A stretch of DNA of 64,000 nucleotides from Gorsachius magnificus (GCA_034008185.1 CM067081.1:23682806-23746805), one strand, 5' to 3'; shown: positions 38,649-51,800, counted from the first letter of the stretch. Program-made: numbers and translations. The notes: generated by a model from the sequence alone, not told the origin.

Positions 38649-38773
38649 CTTTTTTAAAGTAACAGCAATGTTTGGTGCTGTGACTCTGCATGGAATGATC
38701 ATTTCTCTTCCCACAGTCATGTGAATAATTTTGGGTATATCACTGTGCATCTCTACAAATGGATTGCCTGTAT
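38649..38773 (-). CDS. FLT1: FLT1 exon 4: first half of Ig domain 2 (ligand-binding domain)
   Basis: This 125-bp exon follows TTTCTCTTGCAG and ends AAAAAG|GTACTT, running from phase 1 to phase 0. It encodes TGNPFVEMHSDIPKIIHM, then GREMIIPCRV and APNIAVTLKK, matching human TGRPFVEMYSEIPEIIHM, GRELVIPCRV and SPNITVTLKK. Domain 2 is the main VEGF/PlGF contact surface of VEGFR-1. Two differences from human are visible. The Tyr before SEIPEI is His here, and the human N-I-T glycosylation sequon is N-I-A here, so it is lost. The Cys in IIPC pairs with the one in exon 5. An unspliced frame runs on about 46 codons before a stop. Confidence 0.97.
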
Positions 38774-41623
38774 CTGCAAGAGAAAAAAAAAAAAAATATT
38801 AATATCTGAATTCTTATGACAGTTGTACGGAAATTGTAATGGCCTATACAGTCTTGAAAGAACTGACTATGCCTGTCCATAATAAAACCTAGACAAAGTC
38901 CTCAAATCACTCTTCTATTTGCTTTTATCTGAACAGGTTTAGTAAAATATTATTGAATATTTAAAAATATATTTGTCACTCAATATCAACAGCAGTACTT
39001 TGGTATCTCCTTTAAAATCCAGGAGAGATAAAGTACATTCTTCCCACTATAGCATCATCTCTACTGCTGAGAGATGTTTCTTATTTCAGGGCATTTCTAT
39101 TTTATTATCACCAGGAGAAATCTGATGGGAAGTGACTAAAATTCACTTATCAGGAAGTCCTTAAACAGGACATGCCCCTGCGCTCCGCAAGGAAATTGGT
39201 GGAAAAAAACCTTACATTGGCTTCCCCAGGAGAAAGAATCTACTGTGATTATCCAGCCATATTTTCAACCCTGAGAACACGGACTAGTGAGAGTTAATTA
39301 TTCTTCTCCTTCCGACCATCACAATACCTATATGTCTCTTTTGTAAGTGACAAGGTAAATGAAAATGCCAGGAAAACATTCATTCCCTTCGACTCAATAA
39401 CTAAAGCTTGGCAGAGTAATTTACTGTCCCTTGCACAATCTCTTTAACAAAGGGCATTGTCATAAATAGCTTGCGCTGGGAACAGGGAACATTGCTGCTG
39501 CTATTGTTTGGGCCACTTAACAAAGAGGGGCTCAAGCCATGGGCTCTGGCTCCAAATCTTCTTTGCAGGTGTTCAGCTCTGAAGGTTCGGTTTGACTCCC
39601 AGTGCAAACAGACTACCTCAAAATTCACTTAAGGTTTGGCTTTTAACTCTTAAAAAAAGTGGAACATTCAGATCTTAATTCTGTGCTTATCTACAGCTCC
39701 AATGTTTTTTCAGGCAAATCCTATTACTTTCACTCAGTCAAAAATCTTACAAATAACAATGGAAATCTTTCTTGGAAAAGAAGTGAGTAAAGCTAGCAAG
39801 AACTGACCCTTTATAAAACCTTAAATTGCAATACTTTACTGAAGTGTTCTGGTCACAGACTTCTGCATGTTGACCTATATTCACTCAAGTAGTTCTTCAA
39901 ATGCATTACTTTTACTTCTCTTGCAAAAGTATGGTCTAGCATTTCCAGTGTCATAAACTGTTCTGCCCTTAGGATCTTCTTTTCTTATTATATGCAACAG
40001 TATTTTTGTTTGAGACATCAAACAGGAAGAGAAGCAAATTCCACTCAAGTTTATACTGGGGAGAATCCTAAGGTACAGTATTTCAAAGGTACACTAGGAT
40101 ATGGAAAAAGTTTTCCTAAAGAGGTTTAATGAAACCGTTACACAAACTTTCTGAAATTAAAGCCTGCCACAATGCTTTATTTAATAATAGGTGTTAAATG
40201 TCCACCGAGATCGCAAAAGGAACTTATGAGTAATAGAGGATGCATATGTAATAAAAAATACCCTAAGGACTTGTTAGGCTGACGTTTCCTCTGCAGTATG
40301 ATTCAAGGAAAGACCAAGAATGAACCTGTTTGTAGCATGGTGAAAAGAACCTTTTTTGTTTTTCAGGGGCTGCAGCCACAGAAGAGGTCACCTGCCCCTT
40401 AACATCACCAGACAAACAGATTTACTACTCTCCAAAGACTCGTTCATCTTTGTCACAAAATTAAGAGCTCCTGCCCAAAACCAGCAAGCTTTGCAAAGTA
40501 GTTTCCTGTACCATAATCTCCAGATCATTACAAGTGTGAGGAAGAGCTGTTCTGGGGACTACCGGTGCTGTCTGCAGACACAGTGTCACCATTGACTGAT
40601 GCCAATATCGAGGCAGTGGGGGCTGTGTGGCTCAGACCTCACAGGATTCCTGCCCATCCGAAGGCAGGGACAGGAAACGAGCACAAAACACCATGCTTGG
40701 CTTTTTATTCTTCTTGAATGGAAATGCACGTTCGCGCCTGGAGAAGTCAATGAAGGGCTCTGTAAAAGTCAACTGAACGCCCTCCTTTCGGTAGGCTTTA
40801 AAGCTCAGTCACAGCCTGTCTTGGTACACTCCCTGCAATGGTACACCAAGGCGTCTCTGTGCCCCCGCTATTCGCGTGCGGAGCTCCCATTGACATCAGC
40901 GGGGACTTCCGCCATGGGCCGGAGGGCAATCGATGGCCCCAAGTGCTCCAAATGTCTTCCTGCTTTTGATTAAAAGAAATACGCATCATGCTTCCTAGCA
41001 CAGTTTTGTTTTCATAATGAGTGTGGAGGCTTTTCCTGATTCCCTTTGATTTTATTCTCCTTCCGTCTTAATGGCCATAAGGAGATATGCTCGGTGCCTC
41101 AAGAGCAGAATCTGTGCAGGCTCTACCCGTCTGGATCTGGCAAAGTCAAACCCAGAGCAGCACCAGGGTAGGTTATGCCACATTGGCAGGGTATGCCAAT
41201 GGTGTGGAATCCTTCTGTCCTCCAAACAGCACTCCTTGCTTCTTTTTTCCTCTTTCCCTCCCATCATAGCCCTAGCTATTTCCAGTGTCTCCTGCTACAT
41301 TTCCTCCCAATTCCTTCCTGAGGGGAGATAAATGCCATCCTTCCCTGAACAGCTGGCTGGTATTGCATCTGGGATGATCTAACCTCCAGCCAGCAGTCTT
41401 CTGGGCCAGCTTCACTCACTTTTATGTTCAGAAAGCTCTAGACATAAAAGAAACCTCATGGCTTGACCTATCTTGAAGACCACATCCAAGTTACACATTC
41501 AGCTCTGTTGGGATTTGGAATGGAAGATTGAAGAATTTGAATTTTTGTTTTGTTTTGTTTTTTTTAATTCAGAGCTGCAAGGGTAGCAAAACGAAAGATG
41601 GACAGCCAGAATATTTGCATATG

Positions 41624-41647
41624 TTAAAGGTTTAAAAAAACCTTTAA
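41624..41647. repeat. Perfect 10-bp inverted repeat
   Basis: TTAAAGGTTT and AAACCTTTAA are exact reverse complements around a 4-base A loop. Confidence 0.9.
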
Positions 41648-42802
41648 ACTAAACTTTAAAAGTCAGTTTAGTGTATTTTTAAATTGTGCCTGGAATTAAT
41701 GACTGTGTGCTGGTTTGACTGTGTTTCTTACAATATATCTCAGTTACAATCAACATGAAACCACAAAGAGCGTTCACAAAATCACAAAATCCATGAAGGT
41801 CACTTGCTATATTGTTAAAGAACATAAATGGCAGCTTTTTTATTAAGCTGGTTGGCAGCAAATTAATTAGAACAAGCAATATTGTCTGGTATCAGTAACC
41901 TGTCTAGGCTATTTATGGAGTTTGCACAAACAACTAAATTAGCCAACACTGAAATGTCAAATTCAGAAAAGATGGAGAGGTTCTTTATTTCCACAAGCTC
42001 AGCTACTGTTCTTGGGTTTGTTTTGTTTTTAATAATCTGAGCTATGTAAGTCAGGGTACTTACACATACATTTGCAAGAAGAAAAGTCTTTGCAGGAAAG
42101 TCTGAGCTCTTTGAAATCTCTGGAAGTTTGTTCTCAGAAGTTCTTCCAAAATACCTACCTACACTTGGCTCATCATTAAGGTTTTTTTCAGGCTAAAAAA
42201 GCCAAAACAGTTTCCTCACATCCACATAACACCCTTTTCCCTCATGCACGTGAAGAAGACCAAAGTCTTCATTAATGTTCAGACATGCAAACTTCATTAA
42301 AATCAATGGGTTGATTGCCAAATTCCCTTTTCCATTGTAGGGATTCACCCTAACTAACTTTATCCCAGCTAAAATAGTAGGGCTGTTCAGCAGTAAGTCG
42401 AGGAGAACCTTGCACATCAAGAGTGGCTCTCATCTCACTTACACATCTACACAGACATTTCTCACAGAGCTAGGTGGCCAAACTTAGTACTGGCACTGGG
42501 AAGAAAGGGAGGATTTTTCCATGGGACTCATCTGACCTGTTGTAGACAGCTGTTTTGCAATGAGATGAATCATGCCCTAGGAAAAGCACCTACTCAACCT
42601 GGTCACATGTAGGTGTCTGTGTTCCTTAAGAAAAAAAATCCAGCCAAACCATTTTGTACATCTGAAAGCACAACACTTATCTGCAAGAAGGGCTTTTCCA
42701 CTCTTGCCTCTTCTTAGCCTGTAAAATAGTACTCTTCAAATTCAAATGATTTCTAAACCTCAAAGGAAGGCTTGAGATATAAATAAATAGTCACACAAGT
42801 CT

Positions 42803-42843
42803 GGGGGGGGGGGGGAGAAAAAAAAAAAGAAAAAATAAAAAGG
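42803..42843 (+). repeat. G13 run followed by A-rich tract
   Basis: Thirteen G followed by a mostly A stretch. Both are prone to slippage and to assembly error. Confidence 0.9.
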
Positions 42844-44242
42844 AGAGGAATATTTTATATCTGGAGCACATTAGGACACAAAGCATTGCTAGCAAAACTT
42901 TACAGTGATTTTTAGGCAGGGTTTGTTTGTTTTCCTTTGGGGCTGGCTATACTATGCTATCATCAACGTAGGTCCGTAACACACATAAACCACAGTTAAA
43001 ACTCTTAAGGAAAAATATTCTTACCCACATTGGCCAGAAAATGCACACTAGAGAAATTATTATGTTCAGAAAGCAATCTCTGTAAAAGCTAATAGACATT
43101 AGGGACACTTCTTCAGATGTATCCCTCCCTCATGATGATTCATCCTGTAAACGTATTTTTGTTTCAGGAGCTATAAGCCTTGGTGAGGAAGAAGGACCTT
43201 GGAGGGCTTAGTGCATGGCCTTTGATGCTGCCAAGGCATCCACACATGCTCAGCTCAACACAGCATACTATAATGTGAAGTCCATGTACACGCAATGACA
43301 AAAGCACGACAATTATACGTGATTGACGTCAGCATGTCCTAGAGGGCTCTGTTTTGTAACAGGAACCTCATTAGACACTAAAAATGTGTCCGCATACTTG
43401 ATACAGCTGTAGCATAGTTTAATTTCAACTAGTTTCCTTTTCATAACAGAAGTGCTATCATATTATTGACTCTGGCAGTGTAAGCCAAAACCGTACTGCT
43501 CATATGTGAAAACTGTGCCAAAAGCAAAGAGAGAAAAAAACGTGCAGCGGAGGAAGAGTTTCCCAGGCCTCAGCAGGTTCTTCTGTCAGTACATTATTTC
43601 TGCATAAGAAGAAGAAAAAGGCAAAAGAAGAAGAAAATCTTCCTTTCTGTGAGCTTTCGGCATATTCTGTCTTACTGCTTTTTTCACCTGTTGAATTATT
43701 TTGACTTTGACACTTCTGCTCTTAGGAGAGTCTTTTGGGGAATTCTTTTGATGCCTTCCCCGTTCTGCAACATAGTACCTTTAGGGTTACAGGAGCAAAT
43801 CCATTCAAGTTAAACATTAAACCCATGTCAGTTCTGGGCCTGGATCCAGCTATCTGTCAACAAGTGGACCTCCCAAGGTGATGCCATATGCTCAGCACTT
43901 GCAGAATACAGCTCTAGAATTTGAAAATCCACTCAAAACCCCAGATGTTTTGGCGCTTCAAAGGCTTACATTTTGAACCATTCACTAATGCTAAAGGCCT
44001 TCATTCTGGACTGTCCAACCCAAGACACACCTCAAGACAAATATCCAAAACCAGTGGCCATGTTTGACACTGCAGGCATTGGTGAGTACAAGTACTCTTG
44101 GGACTTGTACCTTTAGTTACCCAGCTCTGATTTGTTTCACCTGACTTAAATCATCTCAAAGCAAGACATATATTCTAAACTTGTTCTTCAGATTCCCTGT
44201 AAAGTCAGTGATGAGAAATACTTACCAAAAGGTCCTTTTTTC

Positions 44243-44265
44243 TCTCTTTGAAGTACACAAAGAGA
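44243..44265. repeat. 8-bp inverted repeat
   Basis: TCTCTTTG and CAAAGAGA flank a 7-base spacer. Confidence 0.8.
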
Positions 44266-44634
44266 ATAGACAACTGACTGAGCCTAGAGGTCTGATTTTA
44301 AAACAGAATATTTTGAATGGCGCTTGACTGAAGTACCAGTACATGTCTCACTTTGCAAGGAGAAGCATGCGGGCAGAAGTAATGCACAGCAAGAGTGCAA
44401 GGAGAGACAAGGAGAGGGAGAACTTCGACTAAGAAATAGGCTAATGCCCTAAAGCCAAGTACAGCGTCACTTAGAGAAACTTCTCTGTTGCAGTAGAATT
44501 AAGACATTACTTTCATATATTAATCGCTGAAAGCTATCTTCATCAGAGGAAGTAGCAACAATTCAACTTGAAACAAAGTTTGTTTAAATTCTTGCAAAAA
44601 TCTAACCTTGATATATCAATGTAATTGAACTTAC

Positions 44635-44850
44635 ATGGTTTTCTTCTGTCATACCATGGGAAAAATTGATCAAAGGCAAGAGATGATGAGAGCAGAGAAT
44701 GAAGAGAATGGCACATTTCTGAAGAAAGTGAATGAGCTCCAGCAACTGGAAAAGAGTGTCTTGGAGATAGCAGAACAAAGGCAGGCAGAAAGAAAAGCCT
44801 TTAGCACCATCCCCAGGGAAATCTACATAGGTTTCAAAACAGCCTGCTGA
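44635..44850 (+). other. Unrecognised 71-codon frame with coiled-coil-like composition
   Basis: The frame starts MVFFCHTMGKIDQRQ and contains EENGTFLKKVNELQQLEKSV and LEIAEQRQAERKAF. It is rich in E, K, Q, L and R with few codons typical of intronic chance frames. No splice sites or polyA clearly frame it. It could be a remnant of a retrocopy of a coiled-coil protein, or chance in a purine-rich stretch. Confidence 0.15.
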
Positions 44851-46370
44851 TAATATGGTGTTTCTTAAACATCTTTATTCCATAATTATCTCTTTTCAAG
44901 CAGAAAATTCCCCATGCCTCACTCCAATGTACGCAGCGAGTAGATTGATTTCATTACAAATCTTTCCATTTTACTATTAGGCTGCAGTTGCATAACAAAA
45001 CAAAGATCAGAGCAGCTTTTGGTGCAAGAGAGTGGAGAAATTGGCAAAGAGGCTTTGCTTCATTTCAGATTTTTCCCATGGCTCGTGGTGGAAGTCAGAC
45101 CATCAGTTTTCTTAGAGCGAAGTCCAAGGCTCTTAAGAGAATTCATTTCCCTTGCTTGATGTCTCAATTCCTGAACTGTGTGTGGTCAAGAGTTGCTGCG
45201 GCACACACTGCGCACTCACTCCCTGTGCAACTCAGTAGTGACCTCTCCAGCTGAAAGAGGGGTGGTGTCAGGACTAGCTCCTCCAAGAAACGTCACCAGC
45301 CTGCCTGCTCTTGATCAACCAAACAGAGGACTTCAGAAATACTTCAAGCCATCCTGAGGCACACAAGATTTGCAGTCTCCTTCTCATTGTTTTGCATCTT
45401 GTTTTTGTCTATAGAAGCTCAGCTTCTGCCATATCATACATGCATTACTGAGCCAAAGGACTTACTGGATTTATTGGTGTTTTGGGTTTTTTTTAATCCA
45501 GTTCATATTCAATATCATTCTAATTACGGAAATTAATAACATTTTAAAAACAGTAAGTGATGACTTCCTGTACAAACGATATCAACTTTCCTGATTCAGA
45601 TTCTGTGTTTGTAAATAGTAACTATTTGTTCTCATCTGCAGCATGCTAAGACATGGGAAACAGGCACCTTGGTGATCCACATGGAGCTAACATGGGAAAT
45701 GGACTGACACAATGTCCTGCCACAGGAAACAATACAAAGCTAGGAGGGACTCAAATTTTACAAATGTTCATTTCCTAAGCACCCACAAATTCATTTCAAT
45801 TAAAAGTAAACTCAGGAAAGGTAGTCTTCACAGAGAACTTTGTTATCCCCATCTCACCCCCACTTGAGCCAGATAATTGAATTTCATGCATGTTCACAGA
45901 AGCAATGACTTATATTTGGAGATTCCTTAAGTATTTTCTTTCCAAATGCTAATGCTACATTGATCAGGTGATCAGGGTGAGTTTTGGCAGTCGGCATGTT
46001 GTTTCTTTTCAACCTACTCAACAGTTCTTCCTGAAATTGTGAATTTTTGGAGGACTAGTATACCTTTCCCCACCTTAGGGCAAAGTGACACTTTCAACAG
46101 GCATTAAATGAGCAGTTACCTTGCAGCTTCCCTCGTTACCAGTAGATTGCCTTAACTCTCACATGTGCATAGGACACCATTAACACTTAAATGTAAGAAA
46201 CTAGCTTTCAGTCAAAAGGATTATCAGATTCAGAAAATTAAGATGCCAAAGAGGTCTAAGCTTGATACAGCTTTGTCCCTTAAATATTGTTATATATACA
46301 TACTGGGTTTTGGCAAGTAAGGCAAGAGGAGAAACATAATCTAATCCTACCTTCAACAGTGACATCAACA

Positions 46371-46424
46371 TTTAATGACTGAAAATTCAACCAAAAATTT
46401 AATGACTGAAAAATCAACAAAACT
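46371..46424 (+). repeat. 27-bp tandem duplication
   Basis: Two units start TTTAATGACTGAAAA and differ at a few positions. Confidence 0.85.
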
Positions 46425-48126
46425 GAGACACTCAGGCAGTCTTCCTTACGTGACTGGGATGTGGGCGGGGGGGAGGTGGGCGTTCTGTCCAAAAACTATT
46501 TCTCCAATGATATGTTTCTCTCTCGTCATCATGTGAATTAGGCAGATAACCTTGGTTCACATACATCTAATTGAGGATCTCTTTCAAATGCAAGCAACCT
46601 ACATACAGCTTGGGAAGAAGCGAAGAGTTAGAAAGACTGTTTGTGTCTTCCATTTGTTAAAATTCAGGATCCAGAAAAATTAACACTTCAAACAGGAAAG
46701 AGACCAAGAGAACATAAAGCAATCTCTTCTATTGTAAAGTGGGTTTAACAGAGAGGTTCTCAGTCACAACCATCCTTGCCCTTCTCATGTGGTGAATGGA
46801 GTGGATTGTGGGTAGATCTCAGATAGAGATGACATCCAAGGTGGGAGGTTCAGAAAGGTCCCGTGATGGGAAACTTGCAAAGGTCATCCAAGAAAATTGT
46901 AGGTTTTCCTAGGCAGCAGGAAATGTTGGTCACTAAATTAATAACCTACTTTGGTTATGCTTCCACGGATGCATCTGCAGTTGGATATCCAGTGAATCAT
47001 ATGAAAATAGTTGGGTGAGAAAAACACTCTCCGGTATATTTCAGATGAAGGAAAGCAGGATGAACAGCGTGAATTATTCAATAATTCTCAATAAAGCAAG
47101 CACACAATAATGGGGGAACCGTCTTATTTTATATCACTCTAGTGACAGGTCCACTTCATCCTGCTTTTTCACAGCACCAGTCCCACTCTTTATGTCACAA
47201 AATGAAAACAAAGGCTAATTCACTCTGATGTGAACTTGTTAGAAGCAGAAGACACATAATTTGGAAAATTTCCAGCTGCACATTCCCTATAATATGGGCT
47301 TTCAAAATCTGTGAATCCTGATAGCTAACAGTAATCTATTAATTTTATTCTGTAAAAATCAATAACAACTAAAATATAAAATTGAATTAAATCCTTAAAG
47401 TGTTTATAATTTCTTCTCTTATTATTGTGTCTATTGAATTAAGCTATTCTGAGAAGTGTCTCATTAATATCCCGGAAGAAAACAGGATCAGAAAGCAATT
47501 TCTGTTATAGCCTAACTGACCTAGTTACAGCATTTCCCATACATGACACAGTACTTGCTTGCTGAACACAATTCTGTGTTTAGTTTAATTCCATTTATTC
47601 TAGGTTTTTACAATCTGTGTAACATGGACTGCAGAGTACATTTTTTAATGTGAAAACATGCAAACAGTAATTTTCTACAGCATGAGATAATTCAGTGGTC
47701 TGGATGGACAGCTTTGACATCCTTCAGCTGCCTAGAAATCTATATTCTTACACAGACAGGCTAAAGCAGACATTGTATCAGATACATGGTTTTCATCAGT
47801 CATCATGCGATTCTGTAAGATATGGTTTCTTTGTTACCCATTCCACAGATTCACTTCTAGTCTACTCCCATGTTGAGTTCTATTTACTCTAGTAGACTGG
47901 TTGGGTTGGATCTTTTTCTTTCTTCATTTTTCTCCTAACAGATAAAACACTAGCATTTGTATTGGCAAGTTCTGAGAAAGCAGATTTTATATATTAACCT
48001 GACATTTTGCAAGGCTTAAAATTTCATTCAAACCCCTGTATTTAACCACAGCTGAACTGCCTTATTTATCCATTTTGCTGTACTGAAGTGAAAGTATCAA
48101 GAAGTCTTAAAAAACCATAACCTTAC

Positions 48127-48347
48127 CGTTAATAAATACATAGACCGTAGATTCCTTCTTCTTTTTCGCTGGACTTGTTGGGTATTTGCAGCTATAGTTT
48201 CCAGTGTCACTTGCTTGAGTTCTGCTCAAGGTCAGACTGCTGCAGGACTGCTTTCCATTCCTTCCACAGGCATATTTAATTACTTTCAGCCTTCTGCTAT
48301 CCTTACTTAGAGTTTCAGGCAAAGACCATGAATGAACCATTTCCCCC
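48127..48347 (-). CDS. FLT1: FLT1 exon 3: remainder of Ig domain 1
   Basis: This 221-bp exon begins after TTTGCAG and ends AACG|GTAAGG, running from phase 2 to phase 1. The translation contains GEMVHSWSLPETLSKD, ACGRNGKQSCSSLTLSRTQ, NYSCKYP and STVYVFIN. These align with human GEAAHKWSLPE, ACGRNGKQFCSTLTL, YSCKYL and the end of domain 1. The YSC cysteine pairs with the one in exon 2, and the ACGRNGKQSC pair is the extra loop typical of this domain. N-Y-S is a possible glycosylation site. The frame continues only a few codons past the donor (KVMVF, then stop), which supports the splice position. Confidence 0.97.
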
Positions 48348-48644
48348 CTGCAAATATAGATAAGGAAGCAGAAACAATTATGTTGGGCTGCAATTATATA
48401 GCTGCAGTTCCCAAGCTTTCTTTTTTATTATATCAGGCTATTTCTGGTGTTCTCTTTTATCTTGTTTTCCAAAAACAACAACAGAAACAACAAAGAACTA
48501 TTAAACAATTGCCATTGAAGTTCACTCCCCACCTTTCCCCACAACATAAGGTTTCATTTTTTTTCTAATTTCAGTTACAAAAAAAGAAAGTGTCAGGTGT
48601 ATGAACTCCTAGCCAAATTATCAGAATCCAACTTGGCTGGTTAC
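48348..48644 (-). other. FLT1 intron 2
   Basis: This 297-bp intron has a GTAACC donor and a TCTATATTTGCAG acceptor on the minus strand. It is AT-rich, and I see no repeat or other feature in it. Confidence 0.9.
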
Positions 48645-48741
48645 CTGCAGGTGAGATTTAAAGTCTGGCCTGCTTGAACAACGTGCTGTTTGCCATTTAT
48701 GCTCAGCTCAGGAACTTTTAATTTTGATCCTGAACTAGATC
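48645..48741 (-). CDS. FLT1: FLT1 exon 2: mature N-terminus and first half of Ig domain 1
   Basis: Read on the minus strand, this 97-bp exon follows a TTTTTCTAG acceptor and ends CTGCAG|GTAACC. It starts in phase 1 and ends in phase 2. It encodes SSGSKLKVPELS and then a segment ending LNLTC, matching the human SSSGSKLKDPELS start of the mature receptor. The final Cys is the first cysteine of the domain 1 disulfide, and N-L-T is a potential N-glycosylation site. Its length matches the human exon 2 as I remember it. The phase 1 start means exon 1 must end with the first base of a Gly codon, as in other vertebrate FLT1 genes. Confidence 0.95.
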
Positions 48742-48851
48742 CTAGAAAAACAAAGAAAAAAAACCATTAACAATGACAAATCATCCTGTTCCCAGCCCAC
48801 TCATATTTATGATGCTATACTGGAAGGGGAAAGCAAAGAAAAGGGGATGTG

Positions 48852-48887
48852 CCCCTTACCACACATATGTCCCCCTTACCACACATA
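48852..48887 (+). repeat. Short direct duplication
   Basis: CCCCTTACCACACATA occurs at 48852-48867 and 48872-48887, a 20-base period. Confidence 0.9.
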
Positions 48888-51800
48888 AACTTTTGCTCTG
48901 AGCATAATCCTGCTGTCCTGACTCAGGACTCACATAATCTTCCACAAGAATTACTCAGGAAAGAAAGCAGAAATGAAAGCTATGCAACTTTCAGTCAATG
49001 ACTTTGCTCTCAGATTGTTCACTGAGCATACCATGAAGAAAGCTGAGGACCTTGCAGCTACACATCTAACCAAGGAAGCGTGCCCTCAAGCACTGCTGGC
49101 TGCATTTCCTTAGGAAACACCACCATGGCAGCTCCTTCAATGAGAAGGGCAAAAGTCAGCCACTTCCATGGCAAGAGCCACGTATAGATCTCTAAGATAC
49201 CGAACTCTCACTCAAACAACTTGCTGCAAAGCTGGAACTGCTCTGGAAGGAGTGAAAAGGGATTAAGGATTTTCTCTTCCTGCCTAGAAGGCCACAGCAC
49301 AGTTACCAATGGTGCCTCACCAGCTGCAGTCTTCCTACCCGTGAAGTGGTGTCAAAAAGTAACTGGACAGCTCTACAATAAATTTTGAGAACAAGTTCAA
49401 GGCGCCCCCCAGACCTGATTTGCTGCTTATTGAGAAAGCAAGCATGCCAACATGGCCCCGGTCATGGCCAGACTATTCTGGTGTGGGTGAAACCCTGGGT
49501 GTCAGTATAACATGAGGTGGCTTAGGACACTTGAAAACACCCAGGCAGGCTTCTCACAGGCCTCATGAAGGCAATGTTTTAGGAAATCTATAAAAAAGCC
49601 CCATGATCAGAAGACTAGAGGAACAACGGACCTTCCCTCTCATTGCGCCAGCAAGTGCTGGCAAGGCATGATGTTTTATCTTTGCTCCATAACAGTCTAT
49701 GGCCACAAAAGCTTTCATGGCAAGCAGACAGAAATGCATGCCTTAGAGAAGAAACAGTCCTTGATCCATCCCATTGCCCTCGAACTAACAGCAAAGTATT
49801 CCAGAAGCTAGGAACATAACAAGCAAATATTTTGAAACAGTTAAAGTTGAAAACCAGTTTAAGTCTAAATCTGGACCTGAGCGTAATTTATGAAGATTTC
49901 AGTGCTCTGAGAGAAGAGCAGAGAGTACCCCAGATCGCTTTACTCCACAGAGAAAGTATTTCTTTGTCAACATACAAGAGAAGCAGCATCACGTAAACAA
50001 GGGTAATGTGAATTTTCCACTAGAACGCAGTCAAGTACAGTTTCAGCTCAGCTATTTTAAGCCCTTCCGAGAGGTCCCTGCCACAGGCAGATATGAACAG
50101 CTCTATGCACCAACCATGGTAGAAATACATGAATCTTATTCGGCTGCTATGGATCACCCACTGGAAAGGCCTCCCTCTGTTGTTGACTCTAGAAGGAACT
50201 TTTGGACATCAACTCCAGCTGAGATTGGCAACTAAATTTTGGCTGTATAAACCCTCCAAAGTCAATGGCTGCTCCAAATTCAGAAGTTTACACCGAGCAG
50301 TAGATGTAGCCTCAGATTAGAGGCTGAACGGCAAAACTTTGCTCTAAGATGGGGACTTGAACTCCTTCAGTCTGAGCAAGGCCTAGAAGCCAAGTCTCCA
50401 CTTTTAGAGAGATATGCTAAAAGTACAAGGATTTTGTACAAAATTTAAAGAGGCACTGTCCTCATCTTCTGGGTTTGGGGGTCTTTTTTGAGGATCCAGC
50501 TGTGCTACATTTGTCAGTAAGTATTTCCTACTAATTCCTTATAACATCAGTGGAGACAAGAGACCTAACTCACTTTCTGGGACTACCTAGTGCAATCCAT
50601 GAAAAGAAGCAAATAGCAGATTGGGTCTTCAAAACTGTTTGCTAGAGGTCTTCAGAGACCTGTTCCTCTCTTATAACAATATAGGAAATGTACAGTGTAG
50701 GGGTTAACTAACTTTTAACTAATCTTTGGCATCTAAGTTAGTTACATTGATTTGCATTTTTCTTTTTAGCCCTGTATATCTTATTTAAGCTGCGGCTCCA
50801 GTAGTTTTCCTGTGTATACTAGCAGCCATCCCTATTCAAAAGCAGATTTAAAGGGTACACTTAAACGTAGACATAAACTAAATTATAGCTTACTTAAACA
50901 GGCTTCAGGCAAGGGCCTAACAAGTTTTCAGAATAAAGAGGTCCTCTGAACTGCACCACAAATACTACCAGAAATTTGAATGGTGATACTGCACAAATAC
51001 ACAGACTTCCTCTGTGATTTGTCTAGACAATCATACTTCTAACTAGAAATGTTAAGAGGGGAGAAAAAAGTTAGAGCAAATCTTTGAAGCAGCAATTTGT
51101 TATGTGGTATCTTGCAAACATACATTTTTCTCACCTGCCATTTAAGGATCTCAACTCTGAAGTGCTGGGTCTGCCAAATAGCGCACTGTGCTTTTATGGG
51201 ATAGTCTCCCATAGACGCTTACGATCTATGAGTCTACTCATCTGCAGTTCTGAAATAAAGTCCCTGAAGCTAAACACTGAGAATTTGATATAAGACATGA
51301 CAAGAGTTCCGGCAGCTTCTGTGAGGAGCAACACAGGCACTTTGGTTGAGAGGGTTTGTCAATGTCTTCCAACTAAACAATCTGACAGTTTCATGAAACC
51401 ACCATGTTCCTGCATTTCATTCGTATTCCTCTTGTCATCCCAGAATTGGAGGCTCAGATGGTCTCCCAAGAAGGCAGCATTTCTATCCAGCTTTATGAAT
51501 CTTGTTTCTTACTTCAGCGGGGAACCTGGCCTCAAGCTTCCCTGAACTGTTCCTTATTTCGGGCTCTAGAAAAGCTGAAAGTATGCATCGGTGTTTACAA
51601 ACAGTCCAATATGTATGAAAAAAAATCAGTAATGCTTTGCCAGAGGAACTCATCAGGATCAAACCCCAGCTGCTAGAGTTGCAACACTCAACCCAGTTGC
51701 TAGACAACAACATGTAGGTTGCTTCCAGTGTAAAACTGATGGAAAGGTGGAAAAATCCATGTGAGTGACAGGCTCTGAGAGCAAGGCAGGAGCGCAAGTC

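Larger units (their letters stand above)
38774..48126 (-). other. FLT1 intron 3
   Basis: This intron is 9353 bp. It contains a 13-base G run followed by A-rich sequence at 42803-42843 and a perfect hairpin at 41624-41647. There is also an 8-bp-arm inverted repeat at 44243-44265 and a 27-bp tandem duplication at 46371-46424. A CpG-containing stretch lies near 40.84-40.93 kb, and a plus-strand frame with coiled-coil-like composition at 44635-44850. No further FLT1 exon is expected or seen. Confidence 0.85.
2112..48741 (-). other. FLT1: FLT1 (VEGFR-1) gene, coding exons 2-12, partial
   Basis: This is the gene span for the fms-related tyrosine kinase 1 receptor, which binds VEGF-A, VEGF-B and PlGF at the surface of endothelial cells and monocytes. 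Eleven coding exons were found by translating the minus strand and comparing with remembered human and chicken VEGFR-1. Their lengths from exon 2 to exon 12 are 97, 221, 125, 163, 137, 175, 118, 170, 160, 115 and 109 bp, which sum to 1590 bp or 530 codons. All introns are GT-AG, and each phase matches the next exon. No frameshift or internal stop is present, so this is an intact functional gene rather than a pseudogene. Exon 1 with the signal peptide is not identified. Exon 13 onward, with the transmembrane and kinase parts, is outside the window. The gene identity is close to certain; the species is inferred only as a bird. Confidence 0.97.

Noticed and set aside
40599..40973. 124-codon plus-strand frame with some CpG
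   Set aside because: It is not protein-like, and part of it matches the CCCATTGA-type repeat motif.
48900..50320. Possible retroelement or retrocopy in intron 1
   Set aside because: The frame at 50008-50235 looked mildly protein-like, but I see no terminal repeats, polyA tail or known domain.
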